Source: Arctopsyche grandis (lineage: Eukaryota; Arthropoda; Insecta; Trichoptera; Hydropsychidae). From it: DNA of 64,000 nt. How positions within the stretch are numbered: position 1 is the stretch's first letter; each line of letters opens with the position of its first letter. This document shows positions 12,090 to 39,782 of the stretch, piece by piece. Made by a program: the position numbers and the translations under genes. A model generated the notes under the pieces. The model was not told the origin of the DNA. It did not search any database and saw only the letters and a list, made by a program, of their open reading frames with translations. Where the stretch lies: NCBI RefSeq assembly GCF_051622035.1, contig NC_135357.1, forward strand, positions 12,607,001 to 12,671,000. The letters are read 5' to 3'.

Positions 12090-12510
12090 AGCCTGGAACT
12101 ATGTGAGCTGGTCAGACTTGGATATTCGTGACTCCAAGTCGATCGTTTCCTATCAGAGTTTACCAATTTATCTGATTTCATTTTTATTATCATGTCGAAA
12201 TTATTCTACCCATTGTCACCACTATTTGAATGTGATTTGATGTGAATAAAAAATTATAATCTATGGCTACTTTTACACTACCGATATCGACACCCGATAC
12301 ATCCGATATTTAGGAATTTTTCCATAACCAGTTCCTAAATAGCAACCACAGGTTGCAATATGGGAACTGGATATGGAAAAATTCCTAAATATCGGGTGTA
12401 TCGGGTGAAGATATCGGTAGTGTAAACATAGCCTATAAGTTTATATATTTACAAGTTTAATACCATAGGCGTTGACACGTAATGACATCGTCGGATAATA
12501 ATAAAATTTA
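12090..12510 (+). mobile_element. SINE-like element interrupted by a MITE
   Basis: The left part runs from about 12090 to 12264 and carries the shared blocks GTGACTCCAAGTCGATCGTT and TTTATCTGATTTCATT. The right part, 12434-12510, carries the shared tail 'acaagtttaataccatagg' followed by 'cgttgacac'. Against the uninterrupted minus-strand copy near 42.2 kb, the break falls at 'aatctat|aa', which is where the fold-back element at 12265-12433 is inserted. The 5' tRNA-like head is degraded or missing. Confidence 0.6.
12265..12433. mobile_element. Fold-back MITE, near-perfect palindrome
   Basis: A 169-bp element made almost wholly of two arms of roughly 70 bp. The left arm starts GGCTACTTTTACACTACCGA, and the complement of the right end starts GGCTATGTTTACACTACCGA. 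Only about 27 bp between the arms is unpaired. TAT flanks both sides (12262-12264 and 12434-12436) and the host SINE-like sequence reads through with one TAT, so this is a real insertion. Confidence 0.75.
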
Positions 12511-12544
12511 AAATAAAATATTATCGTTTGAAAATTTGAACCAA

Positions 12545-12680
12545 AACATATTAAAAACTTGCCCCCTGCGCCCCCCTGAACCTTTGCCGTCTTGGGCTAC
12601 GCCACCAGCGCTCCCTGAGCATTTTCCGTCTAGGGCTACGCCCCCTGGGCCCCCCTGAACCAAGGCGAATCAACGCCTAA
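12545..12680. repeat. C-rich two-copy direct repeat
   Basis: Two imperfect copies of a unit of about 50 bp containing 'ccgtcttgggctacgcc' and 'ccgtctagggctacgcc', flanked by C runs. No coding assignment. Confidence 0.45.
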
Positions 12681-12799
12681 TCGAACCAGTGCCAAAATCG
12701 GATCGACGCCTATGAATCGAAAACAAAATAAATCGAATCATTTGTTCGATTACGTCACGGATCTACGAACGAACGAACGAACCAAGGATACATACAAAG

Positions 12800-13853
12800 T
12801 AGTGCTTCCAATCCCGGAAGGTTACTTCAGCCCGGTGCTAGCACCGGGATTTCAAATGTATAAGAAAAAAAGTTCAATCGCATGTTTTCATATTTCAAAA
12901 ACGTTCAATTGCATTTTGCAAACTTTCTCGATGATTCACGCAAAATATATTCCCATATTGGCGTACTAATTTTGAGAGTTTGGCTACATTCTTTAAATTT
13001 TCGGTTCGCATCCAAAAATTTCTAAGATTAAATAAAACACATCCGAAAATGTAATTAAATAAAGTAAAAAATATCGCTTTTATTCATTGATTCGTTTTTT
13101 AAAAATATTTTGTACCATCTATTATTATTATTATTCATCGAAACAATCCACCTAATATAAAAATACTCCAAATTTCGGATGTGACCAACCTATGTATGAC
13201 TTTATCTATGTATTTAAGGAATATAAGAAGGATAAAAAACAAAATTCAATAATCGAACATATGTACATATGTAAATACACGTTCACACATACCGCCTATG
13301 AGCATTTTCAATCCCAATACAAATGTAGGAAAACTTACCCAAGACTAAAGTTATACTTCCGGCTTACGAATTCCAACCAAAACCTTAACTCAATGTTAGT
13401 ACAAAAAAAATACAAATATAAATTTTCAGCTAAATATGCTCAGGGCGTGGAAAGAATCGTTGTCACAACATTTTTGACTTTTCTATGAGGAAAAAATCCC
13501 GCTTCCGGTTTATTATATTTAGTGAACGTAATCAGTGGTCGATTCTGAGTTCGAATCAGTCAAAATATGCTTCAAATATCATTGCGGTTGAACACAATAT
13601 CTGCGATACAATACAAGCCATTCATACCATTTCGTGGAAACGGCAAACCGGCGTCGAAACGGGTGGCAAACAAATGGACTATGACTTTCATTGCTGATCT
13701 CACCATTGTTCATTATATAATGTTGTTTTATGTTTTTTTTTTGTTTTATATGATGTTATTTCTGCCAGCACCGTAATCCCGGTATTCAGACTAGTTTCAG
13801 CAACGGGATTCACGGTACCAGAAAACATCAGGATCCCGGTATTGGAAGCCTTA
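12800..13853. mobile_element. hAT-type non-autonomous transposon
   Basis: The left end TAGTGCTTCCAATCCCGG and the complement of the right end TAAGGCTTCCAATACCGG are terminal inverted repeats. They are rich in AATCCCGG-type motifs, with more copies just inside each end. The flanks are ATACAAAG (12792-12799) and ATACAAAA (13854-13861), a 7-of-8 target-site duplication of the length used by hAT transposases. There is no transposase frame. The interior shares sequence with the repeat at about 26.5-27.6 kb (see there), which suggests a further nested element. Confidence 0.75.
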
Positions 13854-13861
13854 ATACAAAA

Positions 13862-15313
13862 TCTCTTACCAAATTATATATTAGATAGCTTTATTACTCG
13901 GCTTTGCCCGGGGGGGGGGGGAGGGGGGATTAAAAAAAAAAGAAAAAAAAAAGAAAAAATAATTAATTAATTAAATAAACTATCAAGACATGGCGGTAAA
14001 TTCTATTATATCTTCGAATATAATATTTTTTGGCAGTGGTTTAGCTGTGACGTACATATGTATGTATGTCGAATTGAAATGACTATATGTAGTACGGCAA
14101 GCGTTATCTCAGACAGACAGAATAGCGATATTATATATGATTAATTTATAATAACATATGTATGTACAAATTTGGCCATATGTGTCGCCTAGGGGCAATT
14201 ATTTTATTTTCACTCGCGATAATATTAGTGAGTGTCGATGATGACTGAATCAATCAAATTTTTGAATTAAAACTTCTTTACGGACGATAGTTTCTCCCTT
14301 CGCTTCCATATATATGTGATACATACATAACATAGTAGATTTTGCATTTTGAAATTTAGTCATATAGTTAGTGATGTAATAAATTACACGATCGAGTTTT
14401 TGGTAGTTTGGCGAAATATTATCAAATTCAATAAATAGAAAATTGATTTAAAACTATAAATAGGTATTAGATATACGTACATAAGTACATAATGCAATTT
14501 ATATGCCTAATAAAAATTTGCTGATACATGATACTAACGTCGAAAAGGATACGTTGAAGAACTTTCGACAGCAATTACGTACAAAAGTTGACACAACAAC
14601 CGTCGAGCTTTTGACATGAGCAGCGACTACCCTCTTCTGCGGGTTTACCTCTCTTCAACAATGGGAATATTAATATCGGCAACCCAGTTGCGTACCACTG
14701 TATGCAAATTTTTCCAATTAGACACATGAATTATTAAGTTAAAACACTCTCTCCTGCAATATGCATATTAGGTTGGCAAAAGCTAAAGCAGACTCGCTCA
14801 CGCACACACACACACACACACCCCTATTTAAATTAATTTATTATTGTAGACCTGCCTAACAAATTGGGGGCTCGCGGTCGGGCTATGCACATATATGTAC
14901 ATACTATGTACGTCGACACTTAGACCGTTTTATAAAACAATTTGGCCGGCCAGTTTGGCAATCGCTGATGTAAAATGGCTGGAACGTTATTAGCCGACGC
15001 GTCAGCTATTCGGTGTGCTGCCTGAGCAAATATGTGCTCAATTGTAATTTAAGGAGGTGCCTACACTGGGTGAGCCAATAAAGCCATGCTCGATGCAACG
15101 TTCACTTGTTTATTTGACTTGGGATACAATACTTTGTCGAACACAATTTCCAATTTCGGCGGTGCAAACTCACTAGGTACCCGACCGATGGCAATCGATT
15201 CAATGAAACCTTATACGAGATATGTGTACGAGTGCAATTGACTGTTCAAAGTATAATACAAGTATATACATATATACTGATTTCATATTGAAAATACACA
15301 GGAATGTTGATAT
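13862..15313. other. Intergenic; simple repeats only
   Basis: Holds a G run (about 13,908-13,920) after a TTGCCC context, an A-rich run, and a CA microsatellite at about 14,799-14,822. Positions 14165-14205 ('ggccatatgtgtcgcctagg') look like a truncated relative of the tail at 8904. No gene seen. Confidence 0.45.
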
Positions 15314-15629
15314 TGTAACATACAGATTGGGTGAGTGGCGCTCGTCAACCACTGGTTTACTAGCGCAGATCACCTCATCTCGCGTTCGCGCCAAAAAGGC
15401 CTCGACGTATGAACAAGCTGTATACAACAGCCAATAAGGTTTCGCGACCCATCAACCAATGATCTCTCTATTTTGAGTGTACACGCTGGGGTATAAATAT
15501 TAGGTGGTTTTGGACCATGGTTCATTCGGAGCTGGCGGGTCGACGGATCAAAAACAATAAACTTCCTCTACCACACTAGATGCGTCTATCACTCCGATCT
15601 TGGAAACCCTTCTATACGTCCACGCTACA
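15314..15629 (+). mobile_element. Solo LTR of an LTR retrotransposon
   Basis: A 316-bp block begins TGTAACA and ends CGCTACA, giving the standard TG...CA ends. It is flanked by identical ATAT at 15310-15313 and 15630-15633. It has the internal signals of an LTR in the right order: TATAAATA at 15492-15499 and AATAAA at 15556-15561. It is less AT-rich than its surroundings. No primer-binding site, gag or pol sequence follows, so it most likely arose by LTR-LTR recombination. A 4-bp duplication fits gypsy-type elements, but family assignment is inference. Confidence 0.7.
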
Positions 15630-15835
15630 ATATGTAGATAAGGAGTTAGTTAAGGCAATGATTTTCTGTACGTATTAGTAAGGACACAAATGCCTATCGT
15701 CCACGTCAAATATGTTACTCACCTGTATACACATTGACAATGATGAATACAGGTGAGACATTAGTCACATATGGATGTGTTGATATTATTTATTTTTTTC
15801 CTGAAGCTTGCTATATTACATGGAAGCTGTTTAAT

Positions 15836-15891
15836 AGTTTAAATGTGTCATAGGTCACATCTTAGAATCTAAGATGTGACGCATTTAAACT
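15836..15891. repeat. Two-step hairpin
   Basis: AGTTTAAATGTGTCA (15836-15850) pairs with TGACGCATTTAAACT (15877-15891, one mismatch). Inside it TCACATCTTAG pairs with CTAAGATGTGA with a very short loop, so a four-base bulge splits a stem of about 26 bp. Confidence 0.5.
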
Positions 15892-16204
15892 AGAACGTAG
15901 ATAAACCAATCAAAGATCGAATTACAATCATTGCATCCCCAATAAAAAGAGTGAGGAGATAAAATGAGAAGCTTTTTACACATGTACATATGTGTATAAA
16001 AGCAAAAAAATATGAGCATTTATATTAAAAGCAAAATATGAGCTTCGTTTCAACGACTGAAAATATTGTTCTCGTGAAGGTTTCTAATTTTTTTTTGATT
16101 TTGGAAACCCATACATACATAACTCAAGAGATTGAAATGGCAATGAGCCAGATGAAAAATATATGTATTAATACAAAATATAAAGATACTTGAATAGTAC
16201 ATAC

Positions 16205-16940
16205 AAGTAGCGTGCCGTGATTTTTAAAACAGGGGACTAGGTTTGGACAGCAAAAATATATTTAATATTTGAATTATAATAATTTGTCTTGAAGTGATGT
16301 GTATAGTTTTTCATTTTTGTGCTAACAGAAATATCTTATGTAGTCTACAATTTTTAATAACATATTGTTTATCTTCAAAACTTCTTCTGAATGATTTTTC
16401 AAACAATCGATCGAAAATTCAACATTCCAAGCCCTCATTATTTGTTCCAAGGGAATCATTTTGAGAGCCGAGTCCCTTGCCATATTTTTACTCAAAAATC
16501 TATGTGTAATATGTGTCATTTTAATGAAAAAAATTGTTGAGAATGATGTTTGATCATTGAATATTCTTAGTGAAAATTGCATAAATGCTTGAAGAAACGA
16601 GTAAATTATTATTAAACATGTTTTGTCTTCTACGGAACGCCCATATACATATATGTATGTACATATACATACGTAACAATTCGCCAGTACCGCGAAGGGA
16701 ACAGAATTGAGACAGCGAGTCCGTACAAGCGAACGACGCGGCGAACCGTAACATATAATAATCATATTAATAACATAACATAAATAATCCACTACCACTA
16801 CCTCAGATATGGCCGATTCCGATTTTTGAATTTCACTAATCTGAGTGAATAATATCAATATCGACAACAATTTGAATTTATTTCAATTGAATTGTTGATA
16901 TTTTTAATTTTTAGGTAAAAGATTTTAGGGGACACCACTG
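16205..16940 (-). mobile_element. hAT-type element with residual coding frame
   Basis: The minus-strand start CAGTGGTGTCCCCTAAAATC and the other end AAGTAGCGTGCCGTGA are short, diverged inverted ends. They are flanked by GTACATAC (16197-16204) and GTGCATAC (16941-16948), a 7-of-8 duplication. The interior contains a long minus-strand open frame. A segment of it (about 16690-16865) has a homologue at 46060-46190, so this is a dispersed family. Confidence 0.6.
16322..16870 (-). pseudogene. Possible degraded hAT-transposase-derived frame
   Basis: A 182-codon frame lies inside the hAT-like element. Its second half ('THITHRFLSKNMARDSALKM', then 'LEQIMRAW' and 'ISVDCLKNH'-like text) has normal amino-acid complexity. 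The first half includes a Tyr/Cys/Ile-rich stretch translated from a TATGTACATA microsatellite, which argues that the frame as a whole is not an intact protein. I cannot place it in a known domain by eye. The transposase origin is inferred only from the flanking element. Confidence 0.35.
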
Positions 16941-16948
16941 GTGCATAC

Positions 16949-18860
16949 ATATATACAAAGTATGATCAAATTATTTGATGAATAAGTGGGTAATAGTAAA
17001 ATTAAGAAAATGAGTTTGAAAAAGTACCATTTACATACATACATATGTACATATATGAACGATATATGTGTAATCTGCCATTTTAGTTATTTTTAAATTA
17101 GTTCCTCCTCTTTGTTCTCATATAAGATTCGAAATACTATGAAGTTATTTTGTTATATTGAGTTCAGTGAATTGACTAATGGACTGTACACAAATTTATT
17201 CCAAAATACACGTAATAAAATTAGGAAATCAATGGAAAATGCTCCACTTTCGAAATACGAGTATATAGCCAAAGGATTCTTATACAACAATATGCCTGTA
17301 AATCTAATAACTTCGCACAGGTCTTATGTAACCTTTTTCCGGTTGATTTACTCAATAGGAAAAATTTAAATGGGAAATCCAATGTCTTTGTCGGAGGAAC
17401 GAAAGTTTAGGGTCCAAAGTAAATATGTTATTCGAAATAAAACTAAAGAAATCGCGTCCGCCGAAACGTGAATAATTTTATTGCCGAAAAGGCCCCCCCA
17501 GATAAAATTGTAATTGGATATTTTCACATAGCGACCCACGTCCATAAAAAATACATTGAATAGTAAACGTTTCATTTTAAAAATCGTGTATCTGGGAATT
17601 GAAAGAATATACGGCAGTTAAGTAGTGTGAAGTTCAGAAGTGTTGCTGGTGGCGATTAACCTTCAACGACCGAACGCCCTGTGTTTATAATCGGAAAATT
17701 TACATATGCGAAATGGAGCCAAGCCAGTTTTACTGGCAAACGACCAAAACGTTGTTTCAACCCCAAACGTAGATTTACGAAGGCTATGCTGTGACGTTCA
17801 CTTTTGAACGGCAATTCTTCGAAGAACCGTGGGGGCTATTACGAGAAAATCTTGGAAAATGTACATACTTGCACCGATGCCAGAGGCATGCAGCGAGCAT
17901 TAAAATTGCATTTTATTATTATGAGCCATTTATATTTTATACAATGTCATCCTTAACTTTTCCGCATTTATTATATGTACTCGACAGAAACTATCGCACA
18001 ACATTTGGTGCAAAGGTAAGTGTCGAATATTCTTACATTAAATTGATCCCATGTAAACTGTCTACTAAATATATTTGGGTCGAATTCTAGAGTAGTGCTA
18101 CTCGATAAAATGGCTAATGGAAGAATACACTCAAAGGTGCGACACGGGACGCGTATGTGGACTCAAGCTGTGAGATGCGCACATTTACACTGCAGGGATT
18201 GACCACACTGAGGTCGCTCGTGTGTATGCAATTCGTACAATCTTTTTATTTCGACAAGTTTCCCTTACATTTCTTCAAATATGGGAATCGCCGTTATTGA
18301 CCACTGTCAAGTTTATGTCAATTCAAAGAAAAAATATCACTCCAGGGGGTGAGGGACGTCGCAGTACAGATTTGGCGTACTGGAGTTTGTCTAGCGTTTT
18401 AAAACTATATAAAAAATACGTCCCACGTACCTCTCTGTAACGTTACGTTAATAGAATCAACTTTTTGCAAATGACTGGGCCTAAGGGCTGTTTGCGTGCG
18501 TGAAATTTGACGCTTCACGTGATAAGAATTTCGTTCGTGGGTGGTTTGGCACTATAAAGATATGGTGATTTAAAATCAGATCCCATTTTTTAAGCACCTG
18601 TACATAGCCGTGCGAAAGCAGCGACGGTCCCGGGCGCAAAACCAGTATATAGAATTTTCTTGTTTATTTCAGTAACATGCTGAAATATTCATAGGTTAAA
18701 AGATTAATATTAACTTAAATAAGTAAAAATATCCGAAAGTTATTTGAGATATGCAATGGCTCAGGACAGACCGAGTAGATTGTTTATGCTTTTAATAGAA
18801 AGCAAGGCAACACAATTCGTATATTTAATGGTGTCCAGTCAAAACCTCTCGGTAAATAAG
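16949..18860. other. Intergenic; one weak exon-like frame
   Basis: A plus-strand frame at 17791-18090 contains a good donor-like site AAAG|GTAAGT near 18014. I cannot link it to any other exon and recognise no domain. The sequence from 18120 to 18540 is GC-richer without a recognisable gene. Confidence 0.3.
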
Positions 18861-19179
18861 CACCCCGACAAAACCGCCCCAGCAAAAAGCGCTCGGCGAC
18901 ATAACCGCCCCAGCAAAAAGCGCTCGGCGACAAAACCGCGCCAGAATATATGGAAAATTTAAAATATCAATTTCGACTTCGATTGTAGAAATATAATACA
19001 TACGTATGCACATATGTATGTATGTATATACGCTTAATCCTAAATTATGAATCTTAAATCTTAAAATGTGTAGTAAAAATACAAAATACAAAAAGTCGAA
19101 ATTGATATTTGAAATTTTTCATATATGGCGCGGTTTTGGTGCCGCGCGGTTATGTCTCTCACGGTTTTGTCGGGGCGAT
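18861..19179. mobile_element. Fold-back element with internal 31-bp tandem repeat
   Basis: Inner arms 18932-18978 and 19092-19137 are inverted copies starting AAAACCGCGCCAGAATATAT. The outer parts are also inverted: CCCCGACAAAACCG at about 18863 and its complement near 19163-19176. The left arm has a duplicated 31-bp unit (18873-18903 and 18904-18934, 'accgccccagcaaaaagcgc...') that the right arm lacks. There is no coding capacity. Confidence 0.6.
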
Positions 19180-19224
19180 TTTGACTGTCGCGCAAAAATC
19201 GGGGTACTACAACTGTATTCACGC

Positions 19225-19640
19225 GGTTCACGTAGCTATAATAATGGACGAAAGGTGAACAAAATAAGTGATGGAATGATACCCGAGAGAATGTAAAAGG
19301 GTAAAAGGAAGGCCACAGGGAAGATAGATGGACGAAATTAGAAAAAATGTGGGGTGAGATGAATGAGCCCGCCTTAACACGTGCAGGATGGATTATAGAC
19401 CGGCAGCCGTGCCTGCACCGGGTACTAAGCGCAGTGTTGTATGGGTGGATATGCATTGTTTCACACGTCCCACCGGTTGTGGTTTCATCTGGGACGTGTG
19501 AAACAGTGCATATTTGTACATACAACACTGAGCCTAATCCATCCTTCCCGTGTAAAGACAGGCTAAGAGTTGTGCAAAACGGAGACGAATGGAAGCGTGT
19601 TGGCGAGGCTTCATCCAGCAGTGCTGTAAATTATGATAAT
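19225..19640 (+). mobile_element. RTE-type LINE 3' relic, split by a MITE
   Basis: The plus-strand copy of the RTE tail. The left part runs to about 19365 ('atagatggacgaaattagaa'). The right part resumes at about 19569 with 'gagacgaatggaagcgtgtt'. Compared with 4286-4563, the missing middle is replaced by the hairpin element at 19366-19568. Confidence 0.65.
19366..19568. mobile_element. Hairpin MITE nested in an RTE relic
   Basis: About 200 bp with related ends: GCCTTAACACG... and, complemented, TTAGCCTGTCTTTACACG..., both leading into GGATGGATTA. At its centre is a 40-nt arm (19433-19472) facing its complement (19490-19529) across a 17-nt loop. TGAG or GAG at both edges may be the target duplication. 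Confidence 0.6.
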
Positions 19641-21164
19641 ATGTACATATGTACATATGTATGTTATTTGTCTAAAATATTGACGCAAAAAATGGAATAA
19701 AATAGAGGATATGTGTGTAAGTACATATAAATTAACTGACTTTTCTTTGACCAACTTCATTTTGGGAATTTAATTAAAAAATAATCATCAATTTTAAAAA
19801 TAACTATTATATAGGGAACAAAAGCAACTGTACATATGTATGTACATAGATTAATTTTGGCATGATTACGACTATTTTGGATTTTTATTCAATAAAAAGA
19901 GTCACAAAATATGTAACTCGCTAGGACGTATCATTTGGTATTGTGTATTTCAGGTATCCCCAGTCGATTATAATCATCAAACACATACAAAATTTAGATG
20001 CAATTATAAAGCAGTCACTGCAAAGTTATGAAGTCCTACCTTTTATAATAAGATGAAAAATTTCAGCAAAACTCTTCAACTGCGCCAATACTTTCTTGTA
20101 ACTAACCAAACAAACAACGTCTCAATCATAAAAAAAATTAATAAATGAATGATGTTTATTTATTTACGGTTTAAACATATTTCCTTTCTTCAAAAAAAAT
20201 TGTATTATATAAGATTTATACAATCATTGACCACTAATATAAAGTACAATTTTTAAAACCTGCTTTGGCAAGGTAAAAACACTACTAATGTGTATAAAGT
20301 GCCAAATTAAAAAATGATCACAGTTCGTAAGTAAAAGAGTGGCATCTTTATTTTAATTTATGCACTGTCATTGTCTGGCAGTATTTTCAGTCGTGTTAAA
20401 GCAATACAATTAAAATTTTCTCAGTGCTATGTATAGCCGTTGTCTCTGCGAAGGGAAATTATGTTTTGCATTCAGAATAATAAATCCCAGCGCAAACCTG
20501 TGGCGGCACGTAATAAGTGTTTTAGCCGAGTGTGTCTCTCCAGTTAAAATTTTACATTTCATTTACCAAAACGAACTTTCAGGTAAAATATTTTCAGACA
20601 CCCCCGTAAAAGGCAACATTTCAACCGCTTAAATATAAATATTTATTAAATCTATTGTTTGAGCATGCATTAATTAGTTTACAGCTTAGAAACAGAAGTT
20701 GCGGTTGTAACATGCAATCGCGGCAGCAAAGGGGAAATGTAATAATTTATGCCACCCCTTCTCCACAACCAGATACCAGACAGCCCGTTAGTCACCTGTG
20801 CATTACGAATAAGATTTAAAACCGCACACTTGATATCTTGGACCGCTTAATCAAAGATGAATTAAAAATTGGTGAGTTTGAATACGCAAATTTCATGGCG
20901 TTCTTCAATTTGGAGTCGTGTTTGTGTTTATTAATGGGAGAAGTTTCCTTACGCGTCCAATTTAAGTTATGTATGTAATTAATACTCGTAGCTAGTTATA
21001 AGGTAGCTCGAAACAATCTCTAGGGCCGCTCACGACTTAAGCACGTCATATATTAAGCACTAAATAGCATCTTCTACTTAAGCGCGCTTAATGAAGATAA
21101 TGCTACCTTATCCCGATGAACGGGTGAATGAATTGCGTTAATTCCATTTTGTGAAAAATACAAA
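19641..21164. other. Intergenic, no gene seen
   Basis: AT-rich with ATGTACATATG runs near 19640-19665. The 67-codon frame at 20429-20632 has no recognisable features. Confidence 0.4.
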
Positions 21165-21563
21165 TCCAATATATAATTTCGAAAGAGACTTAGTATGTAT
21201 GTAAGTTTTGGTACGTAGAATCCGTGACATTATCGAAAAAATCAAATTTTCTATGACGACCATATCGATATCGATTCATTTTTTAGTTCTGGATCTTGAT
21301 TCCTTTTTCAGTTCCAGTTTCCGATTTCTTTTTCAATTCCGGTTCTGGATTCTTTTTTTAGTTGGGGATCAGGTTCCCTGTTTCAGTTCCGATTCCCTTA
21401 TATATAAAAAAACCATTCGTTTCTGATTGGCTGCCTTTGAATATTATTTTTTTTCGATTCAAATAAATTTGATAAAATATCAAATGAATGTTTACTGTTA
21501 TATTAGCCATGTTTAAGCGGTTTATATTACAAATACAGAGCGAAGCTGGGTAAAACCACTAGT
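21165..21563 (+). mobile_element. Helitron-like copy with CTAGT end
   Basis: Best-preserved 3' end of this family: CAGAGCGAAGCTGGGTAAAA then CCACTAGT, after a start of TCCAATATATAATTTCGAAA. It is longer than the 1850 and 8252 copies because of an inserted region with repeated TTCCGGTT/TTCAGTTCC motifs (about 21285-21400). No Rep/helicase frame. Confidence 0.6.
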
Positions 21564-23056
21564 AAACGATATTTGGAAGTCAATTTATGTAAAAAAAATG
21601 TGAACTAGTTTTTTTTTAATAATGTATTATGCGAACATTAGTAAACTTAACACATTCAAAATAAAACATGAATAAGAAATACAGACAATCTTTACGTAGT
21701 AAATTGTTAAAATTTGATTCACTTCAAAAGTTGTGAATATATTTTAAAACGATTTCAAGGCATTGTGAATATTTTAAGGTTAGGTTTTTTTTTAAAACAA
21801 ACTCAAAACTAAAATCAAATCAATTTAAAATTATCTGTATAGTAAAGCACCATATTTTTAAAACTTTTACAGAGTAATTTTACTGCAATACAGACTATCG
21901 ACAAATTGTACACCAGTCTTAATCGCAAGTTGTTTGAAACGAATTGTAAATTAGGATTTGCAAATTACATATATTATTTTAAATTGTGTTTCAAAACATA
22001 AATTTATTTTTTACAGTAGATAAGCAGTGTTGATTTTAAGGCACATTATACATTTAATTCAACTACAATAGCTGCCCTTAAAAAACAAACTAAGATCAGA
22101 TCAATCATTTTTATTTATATTGTGACAATATCTTTAATTTGTACAAAAAAATATTTACATTTTAAACATTCAAAGAATTGTTTATTATCATTATTATTGT
22201 CATTGGTGACTGGATTTATAATAAAATATTGTAAGGGCTAAATTCATTATTTTAAATAGCACAATGGTGAATCATTTTTATTTCATTTTTATCAACTTAC
22301 TATAATTAGATAACAATAAGTGCATAAAAGTGTTGTTATTGTGCATTTAAAAATAAATCTAAAACTTACATATTCACGACATTCTATAATTTTATTTCAA
22401 AATCAAACTTCATTTACAAATTCATTCTTTGGATGTTATTATGTATATATGAACTATCATGTTGAAATATTTCAATAAAATCTGCATCGTCAATATTTAT
22501 CTGTATAATGGTTTACGAACATTTGTGAAATTTATTCACATTTCAAACTTTTAAGTAATTCGATTAGAAAAAAAATGATTAATCAAAGTTTAATTCCAAA
22601 ACCAATAAAAATGAACGGATAATTTTTATAGCCATTTAAAAAAAACTTAGTTTCATGGCAAGATTGTAATAATTATTTTTTTATAGTAAATTAAAATATA
22701 CTTAAAGTAAAATATTATATTAAGTTAACAAAATGTTAATGAGAACTTTAAATTTTGTATTAATTATTAATCAGGTTTAAAAAATATTCATAAAATTATT
22801 TCAAGCAGCTTGAAATTTATGACTCAACACTGGGGAATAAATTCTTTGTATACGTTTTAGGGAAAAATGTTTGACTCAATTTCCATTTAGAGTGTACATA
22901 CATATGTACTACATGGATATCACATTTATACAAATTCTATTTAACTACTTTGATTCAAAGTATTAATTCTAAATTTTTATCAAAATTTAGAAATCATAAA
23001 GACCAAATCAGGTCATAATGTAGCCTCTGATTTTCATATTTTATAGTATTATGCCT
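21564..23056 (-). other. Region downstream of the ASK1-like gene, including its probable 3' UTR
   Basis: Very AT-rich. Several TTTATT motifs (AATAAA on the minus strand) could serve as polyadenylation signals, and I cannot choose among them. No other gene seen. Confidence 0.35.
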
Positions 23057-39605
<16,549 letters not shown>

Positions 39606-39782
39606 ACTCACTTGCACGTTTCTGTGTGACCTGAATTAAATAAATTTGATTTTATTGATGTCTATTGCCGTACAAGGACACACTTTTGTAAAAGCAATTG
39701 AATCCATCATATTATGTTTAATTATTTATGTTTATGTTTAAATGTATTTTTTTATGTATAATTGATAAGTATTTTTTTTGAT

